In this document: positions 7,123 through 8,509 of the stretch, one piece after another
Layout: the number at the start of each line of letters is the position of its first letter
Numbering within the stretch: the first letter of the stretch is position 1
Assembly: GCA_013042495.1 (NCBI GenBank)
Contig: JABDQB010000169.1
Location: 1 to 8,509, forward strand
Length of the DNA stretch: 8,509 bases
Direction: 5' to 3'
Origin: Gemmatimonadota bacterium
GTDB lineage: Bacteria; Gemmatimonadota; Gemmatimonadetes; Palauibacterales; Palauibacteraceae
Translations under genes and position numbers: made by a program
The notes under the pieces: generated by a model
Told to the model about the DNA's origin: nothing
Databases searched by the model: none
Seen by the model: only the letters and a program-made list of their open reading frames with translations

Positions 7123-7169
7123 GCTCTTGGACCGAGATCTCGGTCGGACACCCCCAGTGGCGGGCGTGA
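7119..7169 (+). CDS. Possible 16-codon ORF coupling the kinase and phosphatase genes
   Basis: An ATG at 7119 overlaps the kinase stop as ATGA (7119-7122) and opens a 16-residue frame, MSSWTEISVGHPQWRA. Its TGA (7167-7169) overlaps a GTG at 7166 that is in frame with the downstream phosphatase (GTGA, 7166-7169). The same overlap style joins recJ-rsmD and coaD-pta, so this could be a translated coupling or leader peptide. Against this, the ATG has AGGG only one base upstream, too close for a good ribosome-binding site, and an ORF this short is easily due to chance. The peptide resembles nothing I recognise. Confidence 0.2.
   Translation: MSSWTEISVGHPQWRA
7130..7145. repeat. Perfect 16-bp palindrome at the kinase-phosphatase junction
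   Basis: GACCGAGATCTCGGTC is identical to its own reverse complement. As RNA it could form a six-pair stem with a GATC loop; as DNA it is a symmetric site of the kind dimeric regulators bind. It lies eight bases after the kinase stop and before the likely start of the phosphatase gene, where little protein constraint is expected. No T-run follows, so it is not a Rho-independent terminator. The function is unknown. Confidence 0.5.
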
Positions 7170-8509
7170 AAAGCTCGCCGGAAGGGGCCGACGATCGCCC
7201 GCTCGTCCCCGGCTCGGTGCCGCTTCGCAGCGACCGGCTGGAGGAGTACCTCGCGTCGTTTCACAGGCTCACCGGGGTGCGGTCGCGCCTCGTCGTCGAG
7301 TCTGACGCCGGCGAGGTCACGGCTCACGACTCGCTTGGAGATGACCGCGGCGTCGAGTACACAGAGTCCAGCTGGCTGGTCATGCCCGGTGTCCGTATAA
7401 GGCTGGCCACGGCCCCGGTGTCCCGCGAAGAGAGTCGGCCCTTCCTGGCGCTCCTGCGCGAGTCGGCCAGCCGGCTCGTGGCCTCGGAGCGAGAAGCCCG
7501 CTTCTTCTCCGGGGAGCTCGCGGACCGCTATGAAGAAATCGATCTGTTGACCTCCGTGGGAGAGACTCTCGGGTCGGTGATCCACCTGGAGCGCGCGGCA
7601 GGCCGCCTGCTGCACCGTCTGGCGGACGTGATCAGTTCGGATCGTGCGGCCGTCTGGGTCCCCGACGAGGACGAGACGCCGCGTCTCCTGGCCCTGGGTG
7701 GCAGAGGAGCCGGGCAGAAGGTGGCGGACCCGGAGGCGGAGGAGGGCCAGTGGATCGATCGGACCTTCGAGCGACAGGTAGCCCAGGTGAGGCCGCGACG
7801 CGGGCTGGCGAAAGATGTCGCCGATCGAACGCTGCTGGCCGTTCCGCTGAAACACGCGGCCATGCACGGCGGCACGCTTCCGTTGGGTGTACTCTCGGCC
7901 CGGGGAAGAGAATCGAGAGACACCTTCTCGCAGGCGGACGTGAACCTGGCAGCTACCGTGGCGGCGCACCTGGCGGCCGCAATCGAGAACGACCGTCTGT
8001 CACGTGAGAGTCTGGTACAGGAACGCATGCTCGTCGAACTCGAGCTCGCGCACCACCTTCAGATGAAGCTTCTTCCGGATCTGGGAGACTTTGCGGGGGT
8101 GGCTGACGTAGCCGCCCGTTGTGAGCCCGCGGAATCGGTGGGCGGCGATTTCTACCACCTGTTTCGCCTGCCGGGCAACCGCCTGGGTGTGATGCTTGGC
8201 GATGTAAGCTCTCACGGGTATTCGGCGGGTCTGATCATGGCTCTGACCATGAGCGCGGCGTCCATCACCGTGCGCGAGCGCGAAGAACCATCGGAAGTCC
8301 TGCGCGGGATCCACCGCGAACTCGTCCGCAAGCTCGAATCCACCGAGATGTACATGACGCTGTGCTACGCGGTGCTGGACCCCGCCGCGGGCAGACTCCA
8401 ATACGCTAACGCCGGCCACCCTCACGCCTTCCGTATCAGCTCTCATGACGCCCAGCGGCTTGACGCGCTCAACCCACCGCTCGGGATCGCTGAATTCGAC
8501 GCGTACTCG
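7157..8509 (+). CDS. GAF-domain SpoIIE/RsbU-type PP2C protein phosphatase, 3'-truncated
   Basis: The frame stays open to the window edge, showing about 451 residues without a stop. Residues about 15-125 are an unassigned N-terminal domain (RSDRLEEYLASFHRLTGVRS onward). Residues about 129-282 look like a GAF sensor (DLLTSVGETLGSVIHLERAA; RTLLAVPLKHAA; AAAIENDRL). A helical linker (LVQERMLVELELAHHLQMKLLP) leads to the SpoIIE-type phosphatase domain, with VGGDFYHLF (D331), GDVSSHGYSAGLIMAL (D349) and YANAGHPHAF (N418 to H421). D331 and D349 should bind the catalytic metals; the last metal-binding motifs lie beyond the edge. GDVSSHG has Ser where Gly is usual. The likely job is to dephosphorylate the STAS antagonist encoded upstream when the sensor part is triggered. 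The start is uncertain: GTG 7157 is used here, while TTG 7127 (four bases after the kinase stop, with AGGGA upstream) and GTG 7166 are alternatives. There is no membrane segment in the visible part. Confidence 0.92.
   Translation, partial: MAGVKSSPEGADDRPLVPGSVPLRSDRLEEYLASFHRLTGVRSRLVVESDAGEVTAHDSLGDDRGVEYTESSWLVMPGVRIRLATAPVSREESRPFLALLRESASRLVASEREARFFSGELADRYEEIDLLTSVGETLGSVIHLERAAGRLLHRLADVISSDRAAVWVPDEDETPRLLALGGRGAGQKVADPEAEEGQWIDRTFERQVAQVRPRRGLAKDVADRTLLAVPLKHAAMHGGTLPLGVLSARGRESRDTFSQADVNLAATVAAHLAAAIENDRLSRESLVQERMLVELELAHHLQMKLLPDLGDFAGVADVAARCEPAESVGGDFYHLFRLPGNRLGVMLGDVSSHGYSAGLIMALTMSAASITVREREEPSEVLRGIHRELVRKLESTEMYMTLCYAVLDPAAGRLQYANAGHPHAFRISSHDAQRLDALNPPLGIAEFDAYS

Noticed and set aside
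7112..7969. A 285-codon open frame on the - strand over the phosphatase gene.
   Set aside because: The + strand frame here reads continuously into GAF and SpoIIE motifs; the antisense product shows no known pattern and has the composition of a shadow frame.

Overview
The window is a gene-dense, GC-rich stretch of bacterial chromosome (GC by eye around 60-65%). Every credible gene lies on the + strand, packed end to end with 4-base ATGA/GTGA overlaps or gaps of a few bases. Many starts are GTG. The protein set, the absence of mobile elements and the style suggest a chromosomal core operon from a high-GC Gram-negative-type lineage. Gemmatimonadota or a related FCB-type group fits the gene mix, but this is a tentative impression, not something the sequence proves.

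Layout: (1) 2-1429, the C-terminal three quarters of DnaG primase, cut by the window edge. (2) 1468-2175, a coiled-coil protein ending in a C4 zinc ribbon (CT398/FlgZ-like). (3) 2237-3964, the single-strand exonuclease RecJ. (4) 3961-4518, the 16S rRNA methyltransferase RsmD. (5) 4511-5020, phosphopantetheine adenylyltransferase CoaD. (6) 5017-5988, phosphate acetyltransferase Pta. (7) 6004-6333, a STAS anti-sigma factor antagonist. (8) 6337-7122, an RsbW/SpoIIAB-type kinase fused to a degenerate receiver-like domain. (9) 7157-8509, a GAF plus SpoIIE/PP2C-type phosphatase that runs off the right edge. A 16-codon ORF (7119-7169) and a perfect 16-bp palindrome (7130-7145) sit at the last junction.

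The first part handles replication and repair (DnaG, RecJ), ribosome modification (RsmD) and CoA/acetyl-CoA metabolism (CoaD, Pta). The last three genes form a complete partner-switching module: antagonist, kinase/anti-sigma factor and antagonist phosphatase. No sigma factor is visible, so the output of the switch is unknown. The longest gap is 61 bases (2176-2236), and I see no terminator or convincing promoter, so co-transcription is the simplest reading.

The most unusual points are the kinase's receiver-like domain, whose phosphorylation pocket looks dismantled, the appended switch module, and the small ORF/palindrome arrangement ahead of the phosphatase. No CRISPR array, tRNA, rRNA, insertion sequence or clearly novel defence-type system was found.
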